Source of the DNA: Phycisphaerales bacterium
GTDB lineage: Bacteria; Planctomycetota; Phycisphaerae; Sedimentisphaerales; Anaerobacaceae
Direction of reading: 5' to 3'
DNA length: 64,000 nt
Assembly: GCA_020352215.1 (NCBI GenBank)
Contig: CP070675.1
Span: 4,772,084 to 4,836,083, forward strand
Of this stretch, positions 33,186 through 42,247 are shown piece after piece. The notes beneath the pieces are model-generated. The model was not told the DNA's origin. It ran no database searches and was given only the letters and a program-made list of their open reading frames with translations. The first letter of the stretch is position 1, and each line of letters begins with the position of its first letter. A program made the position numbers and the translations under genes.

Positions 33186-34217
33186 TCAAACGTCCCAGTT
33201 AAGTAGACTTTGATATCGATGGTAGAACCAGCCCAAGATATGCGCTACGACCAAGGACAGATAGATGCACAGACAGAACAAGACAAAACGCACCATAGGT
33301 GAAATTCCTTCGGGCGGTGTGACTCGGGATAAAGCGAAACCTATTGTCGCAAAGGTCGCAACAAGCGCACAGTATGGAAGAAATACGCTGCATATCGAGC
33401 AGAGGATCAAGAGGGGATTCAAGCCGTGAAGAGAGTCGAACAAAACGACTGCAAGCAGGCCTATTGGGAATGAAAACACCCCGTAGACCAGCAGCGACCA
33501 GAACACGGCATCTGCCCCGCCGATGTAGCGAGCGTATACACCCGCCGGTCCCCAGAACACGATGAAACAACCCACCGCCCTGAAGCATTGGGTCAACAGC
33601 TCACCAAGGCCGGGAGCGGTGCCCAGCGTCTCAGGCGCCCTGATCTCGCCGGCGGCACTGGTACGGATGCACTCGCAGAGATACCACACAAAATATAGTC
33701 CAAGGACGGTGATCCCCAAGAAGCCGACGCAGGCAAACGGAGTCAGCAGAACGAGCAAAGGAGGAAACTTTTGAGCAGGCCCACTGAGCGAGCCGGTCAT
33801 AAGGCCAAAGGCCAGCGGTATCAAAATTACGACGGCGAGAGTGAGCAAACCCGCCTTGCTGGTCGGATACAAGAATATGTCGATGAGCCACGGCAGCTTG
33901 CGTTCGGGCCGCGCCTCGATCTCTGCGCGGACTTGGCCGGCGGCCTGCTGCTCATCTGTGGACAGCTCGGCTGCGTTGCCAGCTCGGCCTCCGGGCAGAT
34001 TGCTTTCGGGAACATCCAGCAGAGTCAGATCGTAGCGCGAGTACTTCGACGCAGGCACATCTTGCTCGGTACTGAACTGTTTTGCCTCGACCGTTTCAGC
34101 GGACTTTTCGGGGACAGTGATTATGTTCTCACATCTGGGACAGGTTACTTGCCCTCCCGCGCTGGCATCGGGGGCCTGGAGAAGGTGGCCACATTCTCTG
34201 CACTGAATCCTAATCAT
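33186..34217 (-). CDS. zinc-ribbon multi-pass membrane protein, paralogue 2
   Basis: 343 residues from the ATG at 34217, where the zinc ribbon starts (MIRIQCRECGHLLQAPDASA, then CPRCENIITVP). The rest follows the layout of paralogue 3: linker with LTLLDVPESNLP, PERKLPWLIDIFLYPTSKAG, YLCECIRTSAAGEIRAPETL, FSFPIGLLAVVLFDSLHGLN, and an ending FYHRYQSLLNWDV. Only 5 nt separate it from paralogue 1 upstream, so they are cotranscribed. Upstream codons in the same frame (to 34598) are antisense shadow of paralogue 1. Confidence 0.7.
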   Translation of the reverse strand: MIRIQCRECGHLLQAPDASAGGQVTCPRCENIITVPEKSAETVEAKQFSTEQDVPASKYSRYDLTLLDVPESNLPGGRAGNAAELSTDEQQAAGQVRAEIEARPERKLPWLIDIFLYPTSKAGLLTLAVVILIPLAFGLMTGSLSGPAQKFPPLLVLLTPFACVGFLGITVLGLYFVWYLCECIRTSAAGEIRAPETLGTAPGLGELLTQCFRAVGCFIVFWGPAGVYARYIGGADAVFWSLLVYGVFSFPIGLLAVVLFDSLHGLNPLLILCSICSVFLPYCALVATFATIGFALSRVTPPEGISPMVRFVLFCLCIYLSLVVAHILGWFYHRYQSLLNWDV

Positions 34218-34222
34218 ACCTG

Positions 34223-34969
34223 TCAGAGGCCCCAATCGAGTCTGTCTTTGTGCCACCAGTAGAACCAACCCAGTCGATGTGCCAGAACAAATATAACATA
34301 GAATGTGATGATCTCCGAAACAAATCGCCAAAGCGACAGCGGCCACAACACAAACACGATAGCGCCACCCAAAACAAGGAAAAACAGCACCAGACCGCAG
34401 TAAGATACGAAAGTGCTGCATATAGACTGGATTATTCGTGCCGGGTTCAACGCATCGAACGAGTCGAACATCACCCCTCTCAAGAATGACATCGGCAGGA
34501 AGAAGACGCCGAGCGCCGACAATAGAAGAAACGGCAGATCTGTTCGCTTGGTTAATACATAATATACGGCTGCTGGCCAAAGACAGATGGCCATACATCC
34601 GACCAGTAGAATCACCTGTGATGCCAAATCGGCTGCACTGAATGTATCGAGTATGGGAGCATCGGATGCACGACGTGTGCCCTTGGAGCTGTTGAAGACA
34701 CAGTAGGCAATATAGTAGAACACATAACAGCCGAACACTATGTAGAATGGCGCGGTTAGAAGGAAAATGATATAGGCTGTCCCCTGCCGAAGAATCGGTG
34801 CCAGGAATGAGCTAAGCAGTCCTACCAGAAGAGAGACCAACCGCGGCAGAAATATGAAGACCGCGATATGTATCATGCCGGCAGCACTAATTGGATAGAG
34901 CAAGGCATCAATGAGCCAGGGCAGCTTACATTCATCTGATAACGGCGGATCTTCTTCAAGTATCTTCAC
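34223..34969 (-). CDS. multi-pass membrane protein, paralogue 1 (no zinc ribbon)
   Basis: 248 residues from a GTG at 34969 preceded by AGGGAGG, which decides the start. It begins directly with a short acidic stretch and LPWLIDALLYPISAAGMIHI, matching the membrane domain of paralogues 2 and 3, and ends FYWWHKDRLDWGL. It keeps the FFLPMSFLRGVMFDSFDALN segment but lacks both the N-terminal zinc ribbon and the CECIR motif (here YIAYCVFNSSKGTRRASDAP). It is first of the three-gene run and lies 135 nt after alaS. Confidence 0.7.
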   Translation of the reverse strand: MKILEEDPPLSDECKLPWLIDALLYPISAAGMIHIAVFIFLPRLVSLLVGLLSSFLAPILRQGTAYIIFLLTAPFYIVFGCYVFYYIAYCVFNSSKGTRRASDAPILDTFSAADLASQVILLVGCMAICLWPAAVYYVLTKRTDLPFLLLSALGVFFLPMSFLRGVMFDSFDALNPARIIQSICSTFVSYCGLVLFFLVLGGAIVFVLWPLSLWRFVSEIITFYVIFVLAHRLGWFYWWHKDRLDWGL

Positions 34970-35104
34970 GTCGCCTCCCTTTCGACAGCACAGATTCCTG
35001 ACAAATGCTGGCGCCTGACCCGAGCTTGACCTGCGCAACCCGCACCTTCTGCGACCCTTGCATCGGCGTTCGGGATAGTTCCTGTGGGCCAGCTCGTTTG
35101 ACTG

Positions 35105-37822
35105 TCACCCGGAGAGTTTCTCTCTTACGAGCTCTGCGGCTTTTGCCAGGGCGTCTTCGATCTTCTCGGGATCTTTGCCGCCAGCCTGCGCCATCTGGGG
35201 TCGGCCGCCGCCGCCGCCGTCCACTATTGGCGCTATTGCCTTGACGATGTCACCGGCCTTAAGGCCTTTGGCGACCACGTCATCAGTCATGCCGGCCAGA
35301 AGCGTTGCCCTACCATCATCGTCAAAACCCAGAATAATGGCGGCTGATTTTGCCTTCTTCCTGAGCATATCGACCGCCTCTCGTCCTCGCTCGATTGCAG
35401 TCGGTGACAGTCGGCCTATCACGACAGAAGTTTGGCCGATCTTTTCGGATTTCTCGAGAAGGACCTTTGCCTCCGTGACAGCATCGGAGCCAGCCGCCCG
35501 TGTGGCTGTCTTGAGCTTCTTGCTGAGATCTTTGTTGTCCTTCAGTAGCTGGGCAACCCTATCGACCAATGCCTCAGAGGGCACTTTGAGCATCGCAGAA
35601 AGTTCATCGACTATATCAGACGCTTTCCCGAGATAGGCGGTCAGCCCGGAGCCGGTAAGCGCGGTGATCCTACGAACGCCGGCTGAGATGCTCTCCTCTT
35701 TGATTATCTTGAAGCCACCGATAGAAGCGAGCCTATCCACGTGAGTGCCGCCACAGAATTCCCTGCTGAAAGCCTCGTCGATCCGGTTCTTATCTTCGGC
35801 TCCGAGCGCCACTACCCTAACCTCGTCCCCATACTTCTCGCCGAACAGCGCCATCGCGCCGAGCTTTTGAGCCTGGCCTTTGGGCATGACCGTCCATGTC
35901 ACGGGCAAGTCGGCGGCGATTTTCTCCCTGACCAATTCTTCCACCTGTCTGAGCTGCTTGGAGGTCGGCGCCTTGGGATAGGTTAAGTCGAATCTCAAAT
36001 AATCCGGGCCGACGAAGCTGCCCTGCTGAAACACAGAACTGCCCAGCACCTGCTGCAACGCCCACTGCAACAGATGAGTGGCCGTATGGTTTTTCTTTAT
36101 CGCATTTCTGTCTTTACTTACAACGGCCCTGACACTTTGGCCGATATCGAAGTAGCCTTCGACGACCTTGCCGCGATGAATCACACAGTTGGCGATCCTA
36201 ACTGTGTCATCGACAACAAATCGGCCCGCGTCCGATTCTATGACGCCACAGTCACCTATTTGTCCGCCCGCCTCGGCGTAGAAACAGGTTTTGTCGAGCA
36301 CGATGCCCGCCGCGGCGCCGGCCTCGATCCGCCCATCTTTCTTGAAGCCTTCCCCGTCAATCCATCCGATCATCGTGCTGTCACAGTGATCGGCGTGATA
36401 CTTGTGTACGTCCTCGGTGGTAGGCAATTCGGTATCGGTTAGGACTGCGATCAGCGAGTCGCTTTTCTGAGCAGCTCGTGCTCGCTCTCGCTGCTGCCCC
36501 ATGAGTTCTTCGAACTTGGCAGTATCTACTTTCAGCCGGCGTTCTTCGGCCATAAGCTCGGTCAGATCAAGCGGAAAACCGTAGGTGTCGTATAGCTGGA
36601 AGGCGTCCTCGCCACTTATGGTGCTTTCGCCTGTTTGCACAGCTCGTTTGGCGGCTGTGGCAAATATCTCGATACCTCTATCGAGCGTTTTGCCGAAGTT
36701 TTCCTCTTCGGCCTCGACTACAGTCGAGACGTAGTCGGCACGCTCGGCTATCTCGCCAAAGGCATCACCCAAACAATCTACAACCACCGGCACAAGCTTG
36801 TAGATAAAGGGCTCGTGCATCCCAAGCTCCCTGCCAAATCGCGAGGCCCTGCGAAGAATTCGGCGAATCACGTACCCGCGTCCCTCATTTGAAGGTGTCG
36901 CCCCATCCGTTATTGCGAAGACAAGCGAGCGAACATGGTCCGCGACGACCCTGAATGCATTGTCGGTGCTACTGCCAAGCTTCGAAGCATACTTGTGGCC
37001 CGTCATCTCGCTGGCACGGTCGATTATCGGCATGAACAAGTCGGTGTCGTAGTTGCTTCGTTTGTTCTGGAGCACCGCTACGATCCGCTCCAGACCCGCC
37101 CCGGTGTCGACATATTTGGCAGAGAGAGGCACAAGCTCACCGTTGGACTGGCGATTGAACTCAATGAAGACAAGATTCCACAGTTCGATGTATCTTGCAC
37201 AGCCGGCATTGACCTGGCACTTGTGGCCCTGTACGTCCTTCATGTCACAGGCGTCTGGACCCAGGTCGATATGCAGCTCGCTGCAGGGTCCACAAGGACC
37301 GCTGTCACCCATTTCCCAGAAATTGTCTTTCTTGCCAAAGGCGACGACCCTGTCAGCCGGTATTGGGGTCACCTTGGTCCACAACTCGGCGGCCTCGTCG
37401 TCTCTGGGCAAACGATCGGCCGGGTCGCCGGCAAAGATTGTCGCCCACAAGCGGCTGGGGTCTATACCCCAAACCTTTGTGAGGAGATCCCAGGCCCATT
37501 CGATGGTTTCAGCCTTGAAGTAGTCGTCGAACGACCAGTTACCAAGCATCTCGAAGAAGGTGTGGTGATAACTATCTTTGCCAACCTCTTCGAGGTCGTT
37601 GTGTTTGCCGCTGACCCGGAGGCACTTCTGGCTGTTGACCGCTCTTGGATATTCAGGCTGAACCAGACCCAGGAAAACGTCCTTGAACTGATTCATTCCG
37701 GCGTTGGCAAACAGCAAGGTTTCATCGTTAGCGGGCACTATCGGGGAGCTTGGGACAAATTCGTGGCTCTTGTCTTTGAAAAAGTCTATGAAGCTGCTTC
37801 TGATTTGCTTTGCAGTTTGCAC
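35105..37822 (-). CDS. alaS: alanyl-tRNA synthetase
   Basis: 905 residues, within the usual range. It charges tRNA-Ala in the cytosol. The class II catalytic core at the N-terminus has LLFANAGMNQFKDVFLG and DSYHHTFFEMLGNWSFDDYF. The editing domain follows with HTATHLLQWALQQV and the zinc-type CGGTHVDRLASIGGFKI. The C-Ala domain ends with VDGGGGGRPQMAQAGG. The gene is the last of the minus-strand run that starts with cysK/M, 103 nt after recA. Linkage of recA and alaS is seen in many bacteria (often with recX between), but recX is absent here. Confidence 0.97.
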   Translation of the reverse strand: MQTAKQIRSSFIDFFKDKSHEFVPSSPIVPANDETLLFANAGMNQFKDVFLGLVQPEYPRAVNSQKCLRVSGKHNDLEEVGKDSYHHTFFEMLGNWSFDDYFKAETIEWAWDLLTKVWGIDPSRLWATIFAGDPADRLPRDDEAAELWTKVTPIPADRVVAFGKKDNFWEMGDSGPCGPCSELHIDLGPDACDMKDVQGHKCQVNAGCARYIELWNLVFIEFNRQSNGELVPLSAKYVDTGAGLERIVAVLQNKRSNYDTDLFMPIIDRASEMTGHKYASKLGSSTDNAFRVVADHVRSLVFAITDGATPSNEGRGYVIRRILRRASRFGRELGMHEPFIYKLVPVVVDCLGDAFGEIAERADYVSTVVEAEEENFGKTLDRGIEIFATAAKRAVQTGESTISGEDAFQLYDTYGFPLDLTELMAEERRLKVDTAKFEELMGQQRERARAAQKSDSLIAVLTDTELPTTEDVHKYHADHCDSTMIGWIDGEGFKKDGRIEAGAAAGIVLDKTCFYAEAGGQIGDCGVIESDAGRFVVDDTVRIANCVIHRGKVVEGYFDIGQSVRAVVSKDRNAIKKNHTATHLLQWALQQVLGSSVFQQGSFVGPDYLRFDLTYPKAPTSKQLRQVEELVREKIAADLPVTWTVMPKGQAQKLGAMALFGEKYGDEVRVVALGAEDKNRIDEAFSREFCGGTHVDRLASIGGFKIIKEESISAGVRRITALTGSGLTAYLGKASDIVDELSAMLKVPSEALVDRVAQLLKDNKDLSKKLKTATRAAGSDAVTEAKVLLEKSEKIGQTSVVIGRLSPTAIERGREAVDMLRKKAKSAAIILGFDDDGRATLLAGMTDDVVAKGLKAGDIVKAIAPIVDGGGGGRPQMAQAGGKDPEKIEDALAKAAELVREKLSG

Positions 37823-37925
37823 AGCATGCTGTCCTTAAAACCGGAACCTCCCGCCCAACGGAGCCCTCCCGGGCCAACCGTGTTGTCGTAGGTTCTGTTC
37901 TTGGCAGACGATCAACAATTGACTA

Positions 37926-38951
37926 TCAATTCTCGATACCTTTGGCCGAAAGGATCTTATGCCTTATCTCTTCGGCCAACTCTTTGTTCTCCGCCAGGTA
38001 CTTCTTGGCGTTTTCCCTGCCCTGGCCGAGCCGCATGGCGCCATAGTTTAGCCAGGCGCCGCTTCTCTCTACAACCTCACATCCCAGTGCCAAATCCAGC
38101 AGATCACCTTCATAGCTAATCCCACTGTCGAACATAATATCGAACTCTGTGTCGCGGAAAGGAGGCGCAACCTTGTTCTTTACCACCCTGGCCCTGACCC
38201 GGGAGCCCACGGCTCCTTTGGCGTCCTTGATGGTGGTGATCCGTCTTAAGTCGATGCGGACCGAGCTGTAGAATTTCAACGCTCTACCGCCGGGTGTTGT
38301 CTCGGGATTACCGAACATCACTCCGATTTTCATTCGGATTTGATTTATGAAAATAAGCGCCGTCTTGCTTTTGTTTATGATCCCGGTGAGCTTTCTCATT
38401 GCCTGACTCATGAGTCTGGCTTGCAGACCCACGTGGGTGTCCCCCATCTCGCCTTCAAGCTCAGCTTTAGGTGTCAATGCGGCCACCGAGTCGATAACGA
38501 TGACATCAACTGAGTTGGACGCAATTAGCATCTCGGCGATGTCAAGTGCCTGTTCGCCTGTGTCGGGCTGACTGACGAGCAGACCGCTGACATCCACACC
38601 CAGTCTCTTTGCCCACGTCGTATCAAGGGCGTGCTCGGCATCGATAAAGGCAGCGATACCGCCCGCCTGCTGGGCCTCGGCGATGACGTGAAGAGCCAGT
38701 GTGGTTTTGCCAGATGACTCCGGTCCGAATAATTCGGTGACTCTGCCACGAGGAATGCCCGCACTACCAAGGGCGATATCGAGAGACAACGAGCCGGTGC
38801 TGACGCCTTCAATCTTGGCGTAGCTATGCTCGTCCATCTGCATAATAGCGCCCTGGCCATACTGCTTTTCTATCTGCGCAATCACGCGCTCCAGGGCAGC
38901 TTCTTTGCTGGTCGTTTTCGTGGCCAGCGTCGCTTTCTTTGTCTTAGCCAT
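37926..38951 (-). CDS. recA: recombinase A
   Basis: 341 residues. It is the DNA strand-exchange ATPase of homologous recombination and activator of LexA-type self-cleavage. Walker A is GPESSGKTT at residues 76-84; Walker B is [20 protein letters not shown], followed by loop L1 and the [20 protein letters not shown] stretch with loop L2. Lysine-rich N-terminus, normal length. GGAGG lies a few nt before the ATG. No clear LexA box was found by eye in the 57 nt before it. It lies between thpR and alaS on the same strand. Confidence 0.98.
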   Translation of the reverse strand: MAKTKKATLATKTTSKEAALERVIAQIEKQYGQGAIMQMDEHSYAKIEGVSTGSLSLDIALGSAGIPRGRVTELFGPESSGKTTLALHVIAEAQQAGGIAAFIDAEHALDTTWAKRLGVDVSGLLVSQPDTGEQALDIAEMLIASNSVDVIVIDSVAALTPKAELEGEMGDTHVGLQARLMSQAMRKLTGIINKSKTALIFINQIRMKIGVMFGNPETTPGGRALKFYSSVRIDLRRITTIKDAKGAVGSRVRARVVKNKVAPPFRDTEFDIMFDSGISYEGDLLDLALGCEVVERSGAWLNYGAMRLGQGRENAKKYLAENKELAEEIRHKILSAKGIEN

Positions 38952-39008
38952 TTTGGAACCTCCAAATCTGCATCTCGCATCCAGCTTTGCCTATTTCGTC
39001 TTTTGTCT

Positions 39009-39575
39009 TTACTGTAGGCTGTAATTGCCCAACAGGGTATATATTGGGCCTTGTGGTGTCAATTGGCTTTGATAGACCGAAAGCGAATCGGCGGACATGC
39101 TGCCGAGCTTGAAATCCTTGTAATTCTCAGTCATCTGCGCGAGCTTGAAGCCTGCCCTGGGATTTCTGATCCTGCACAACGTCAGATGAGCCGAGAACTT
39201 CCGCGATTCCTTGGGCCAGCCAGCCAAGGACAACTGCTCTTCGAGGTCCGCTTGCAGGCGCAGCAATTCATCACAGCCCTGGCCCACCCCAACCCACAAC
39301 ACTCTGGCGCTTTTGCCGCCAAAAGAGCCCACCGTCTCGACGTTCAGCTCGAAGTCCTGATGCCTTGCCGCGATGTCCTTGACGACGTTGCAGACATCAA
39401 CAACTTGAGTGTCCTTGATTTCGCCCAAGAACTTGAGCGTCAGGTGCACTGCCTCGGGTCGTACCCATTTGACATCACTCTTCTTAATGTCGACCTTGCT
39501 CTGCAATTCGCCCTGCAAATCGCTGAGGCCTTTTCGTATTTCCTCGTCTATGTCTATGGCTACAAAAACTCGCAT
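39009..39575 (-). CDS. thpR: RNA 2',3'-cyclic phosphodiesterase (2H family)
   Basis: 188 residues, full length for ThpR/LigT. The two catalytic HxT motifs of the 2H fold are present as HLTLKFLGE (near residue 45) and HLTLCRI (near residue 131), with the typical opening MRVFVAIDIDEEIRKGLSDL. The family opens 2',3'-cyclic phosphate ends of RNA and can ligate tRNA halves in vitro; the physiological role is unclear. It sits 12 nt after the PfkB-like kinase gene and before recA, so it is cotranscribed. Confidence 0.9.
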   Translation of the reverse strand: MRVFVAIDIDEEIRKGLSDLQGELQSKVDIKKSDVKWVRPEAVHLTLKFLGEIKDTQVVDVCNVVKDIAARHQDFELNVETVGSFGGKSARVLWVGVGQGCDELLRLQADLEEQLSLAGWPKESRKFSAHLTLCRIRNPRAGFKLAQMTENYKDFKLGSMSADSLSVYQSQLTPQGPIYTLLGNYSLQ

Positions 39576-39587
39576 TCTTGCCAGCAG

Positions 39588-40493
39588 CTAAAAGGTTGTC
39601 AGTTCTCGCAAAGATTCAAATCTGTCGTTGATCTGGTCTCGGTCAGCCGAGGCCAATCCGTGCAAGGAGAAATCGTCGATTGCGAATGAGGCTGTCACTG
39701 TGCCGTAGGCGATTGCCGTCTTCAACCTATCGAAGTCCGTACTTTGTGATTGCGCGAGATACCCCATGAATCCCCCGGCAAAGCTGTCGCCTGCCCCAGT
39801 GGGGTCCTTAACTTCCGCGGCAGGATAAGCTGGCAAAATGAAGCCTTCCTCATCGCGGTTGTACATGAGCGAGCCCGATTCGCCTTTCTTGACAACCACA
39901 ATATCCGGGCCCATGGACAAAATGCTTTTCGCTGCCCTTATCAGGTTTTGCTCTCCTGCCAACTTCCTGGCTTCATCTTCGTTAATAACGAGGCAATCGA
40001 TTCTTTGCAGGAGTGCCTTCAGGCCGCCCAGATGTTCTTGAATCCAGCAGTTCATGGTATCTGCGGCCACAAAAACCGGGTCTTCGATTTGATCAAGCAG
40101 TTGGTGCTGAAGGTCCGGTGCGGTATTGGCAAGGAAGACGAATGTGCTGTCCTGGAAAGATTCGGGCACCGGTGGGGGAGATTCGGCAAGAACATTCAGC
40201 TCCATATGGTCTGTTGTCCTGTCATCCATGTTCTCGTGATACGTGCCAGCCCATCGAAACGTCTTGCTTGCGGTTCTTACCTCCAGACCTGTCAGGTCGA
40301 CATCCCGGCCGGCAAATACTTTAGCCAACTCGAAGGGACAGTCGGGACCGACAACGGCGACAAGCCTTACAGGGCCAAAAAAGCTCGCAGCCATACTGAA
40401 GTAGATTGCCGATCCGCCGAGGCAGTTCTCACTAACGCCGTGCGGCGTCCTGACCGTGTCAATTCCTATCGAACCGGTGACCAATAGTGACAT
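39588..40493 (-). CDS. PfkB-family sugar or nucleoside kinase
   Basis: 301 residues. The N-terminus has VTGSIGIDTVRTPHG and NCLGGSAIYFSMAASFFGPV (substrate loop). The ADP/ATP-binding end has KKGESGSLMYN and the intact signature KDPTGAGDSFAGGFMGYL with the catalytic Asp. The middle has ADTMNCWIQEHLGGLKALLQ and CLVINEDEARKLAGE. The TVRTPHG and W-AGTYHENMDDRTT stretches resemble a PfkB group found in many planctomycete genomes, of unknown substrate. GGAGAAG precedes the ATG. Compared with the kinase at 439 its GAGD is normal, so the two are different lineages. Confidence 0.88.
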   Translation of the reverse strand: MSLLVTGSIGIDTVRTPHGVSENCLGGSAIYFSMAASFFGPVRLVAVVGPDCPFELAKVFAGRDVDLTGLEVRTASKTFRWAGTYHENMDDRTTDHMELNVLAESPPPVPESFQDSTFVFLANTAPDLQHQLLDQIEDPVFVAADTMNCWIQEHLGGLKALLQRIDCLVINEDEARKLAGEQNLIRAAKSILSMGPDIVVVKKGESGSLMYNRDEEGFILPAYPAAEVKDPTGAGDSFAGGFMGYLAQSQSTDFDRLKTAIAYGTVTASFAIDDFSLHGLASADRDQINDRFESLRELTTF

Positions 40494-40516
40494 TGTGCGT
40501 ATTCTTCTCCACGGGC

Positions 40517-42154
40517 TTACACTCTGAATCTCTGCAGAGTCGTAGCAATTCTCTCTAACGTTTCTTCTCTGCCGAGAAGGCTCAACGAATCAAAAATCGG
40601 CAGGCTCACGGTCGTGCCACATATGGCTACGCGTAAGGGTTGAGCAACCTTGCCCAGTCCGACCGATCTTTGTTCGGCCAAAGACCGCAACATATTCTCG
40701 ATCTTATCCTCGCTGAACTCCTCCATTGCGGCAAGCTCATCACGGACGCTCTGCAAGGTGTCAAGGCCGTCACCTTTGAGCAGTACCTTCTTGACAGCTT
40801 TGTCATCGTACTCGATCCGGTCGCTGCCCATGAAGATGAACCTGCATTTGCGCTCGATATCGGCCAGCGTTCGCGCGCCTTCGCAGAGATCGATGATTCG
40901 CGAGAGAAGCTCATCGTCGGCGGCAACGACCGGAGAGGCGATCACCTCCAAGTAATCCCTGAGATGCCCGAGTAGCTTCTGTTTCGGCAACATACGGATA
41001 TGCTCGGTGTTGAAGGCGATGAGTTTCTGGCGGTCGAAGAGGCTGTTGGCCTTAGTTAGCCGCGAGAGGTCGAAGGATTGAATTAGTTCATCGACCGGCA
41101 TGATCTCTCGATCGTCGCCGGGATTCCAGCCGAGCAGTGCAAGAAAGTTGACCATCGTCTCAGGGAGGTAGCCACTTCTGAAGAAATCAACGATGTTGAT
41201 CTCAGGCAGCTGTACGCCCAGAGAATTAGCCATTGCGTCGATGCTTGGCATATCCGGGGTCGCCTTGCCGCCAATGAAGGCCTGCAACTGCTCAACGGTA
41301 AGACCACCGACTTCGGCAAGCTTGTTGGTATCGATATCAGGCATAGCCTTGATAGCCGCGAGAAGCGCCTTGGGTCGCTCGCGTTTCGAGAGCTTTCCAC
41401 CGGCATCACTCACTGTGACGGACATGTGGGCGTACTTCGGCAGCGGCCCATCGGCGAACAGGACCCGCCACAGTGCCTGCTGGCCTGGAGTATTGTTGAG
41501 GTGTTCCTGGCCGCGAATGATGTGGGTAACCTTCATCAAATAGTCGTCGACAACACAGGCGAAGTTATATGTCGGGAAACCGTCGCTTTTCTGTATGATA
41601 AAATCACCAATGTCATCGGGGGCGAATGCAATCTCGCCTCGCACCAAATCCTGGACGACGATAGGTTCGTCCTGCGGTACGGCAAATCTGACAGTCACAG
41701 CTCTTCCTCGGGCACGAGCCTTCTCGGCATCCTCGGCGGTGGGGAAGTGTTCGGGTCGCGGGTAGACGAATCCTCTCTTCTGGGCTTCGGCTTCTTTGCG
41801 AAGGGCCCCAAGTTCTTCGGGCGTCTCGAAGCAATAGTACGCCTTCTCTTCGTCGAGCAGCCGCCTCACGTACTTGTCATAGATGTCCGTGCGCTCCGAC
41901 TGCAAATACGGGCCGCCGGGACCACCCACTTGGGGCCCCTCGTCCCAGTCGATACCGAGCCATCGCAGGTCGGCCATAACCTGTTCGGCCGCCGTCGGTG
42001 TGTTGCGTTTCTGGTCGGTATCTTCAATACGGAGAATGAACGTCCCACCGGTTCTGCGGGCCCAGAGCCAGCAGAAAAGGGCCGTGCGGGCTCCACCTAC
42101 GTGCAGGTAGCCCGTCGGCGACGGCGCAAAACGTGTGACAACTTTTTCAGCCAT
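40517..42154 (-). CDS. gltX: glutamyl-tRNA synthetase with HTH-like insertion
   Basis: 545 residues from the ATG at 42154; the longer open frame upstream has no family-like sequence. Class I motifs: FAPSPTGYLHVGG (HIGH) at residues 9-21 and KLSKR (KMSKS) at 254-258. A segment between 262 and 318 is not part of a normal bacterial GluRS. It contains NKLAEVGGLTVEQLQAFIGG and IDAMANSLGVQLPE, which look like an XRE-type helix-turn-helix, after which the usual DFFRSGYLPETMVNFLALLG resumes. No zinc-binding Cys cluster is seen in the acceptor domain. A separate glnS lies at 44269, so this enzyme probably charges only tRNA-Glu. It is between cysK/M and the PfkB-like kinase. Confidence 0.93.
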   Translation of the reverse strand: MAEKVVTRFAPSPTGYLHVGGARTALFCWLWARRTGGTFILRIEDTDQKRNTPTAAEQVMADLRWLGIDWDEGPQVGGPGGPYLQSERTDIYDKYVRRLLDEEKAYYCFETPEELGALRKEAEAQKRGFVYPRPEHFPTAEDAEKARARGRAVTVRFAVPQDEPIVVQDLVRGEIAFAPDDIGDFIIQKSDGFPTYNFACVVDDYLMKVTHIIRGQEHLNNTPGQQALWRVLFADGPLPKYAHMSVTVSDAGGKLSKRERPKALLAAIKAMPDIDTNKLAEVGGLTVEQLQAFIGGKATPDMPSIDAMANSLGVQLPEINIVDFFRSGYLPETMVNFLALLGWNPGDDREIMPVDELIQSFDLSRLTKANSLFDRQKLIAFNTEHIRMLPKQKLLGHLRDYLEVIASPVVAADDELLSRIIDLCEGARTLADIERKCRFIFMGSDRIEYDDKAVKKVLLKGDGLDTLQSVRDELAAMEEFSEDKIENMLRSLAEQRSVGLGKVAQPLRVAICGTTVSLPIFDSLSLLGREETLERIATTLQRFRV

Positions 42155-42247
42155 AACTGACGATCCCCGTCGGCTTGGAGAATATTCACCGACGGTTAGG
42201 GTAAGGCACACGCCGGTTATTGTCAAGGCTGAGGTGCTGCGCGGGCG

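Noticed and set aside
36935..37891. Plus-strand open frame of 318 codons
   Set aside because: Antisense shadow of alaS, which is unambiguous.
38952..39030. Possible LexA box before recA (CTGT...ACAG)
   Set aside because: The half-sites are separated by 9 rather than 8 nt, and it lies inside the end of thpR; not convincing.
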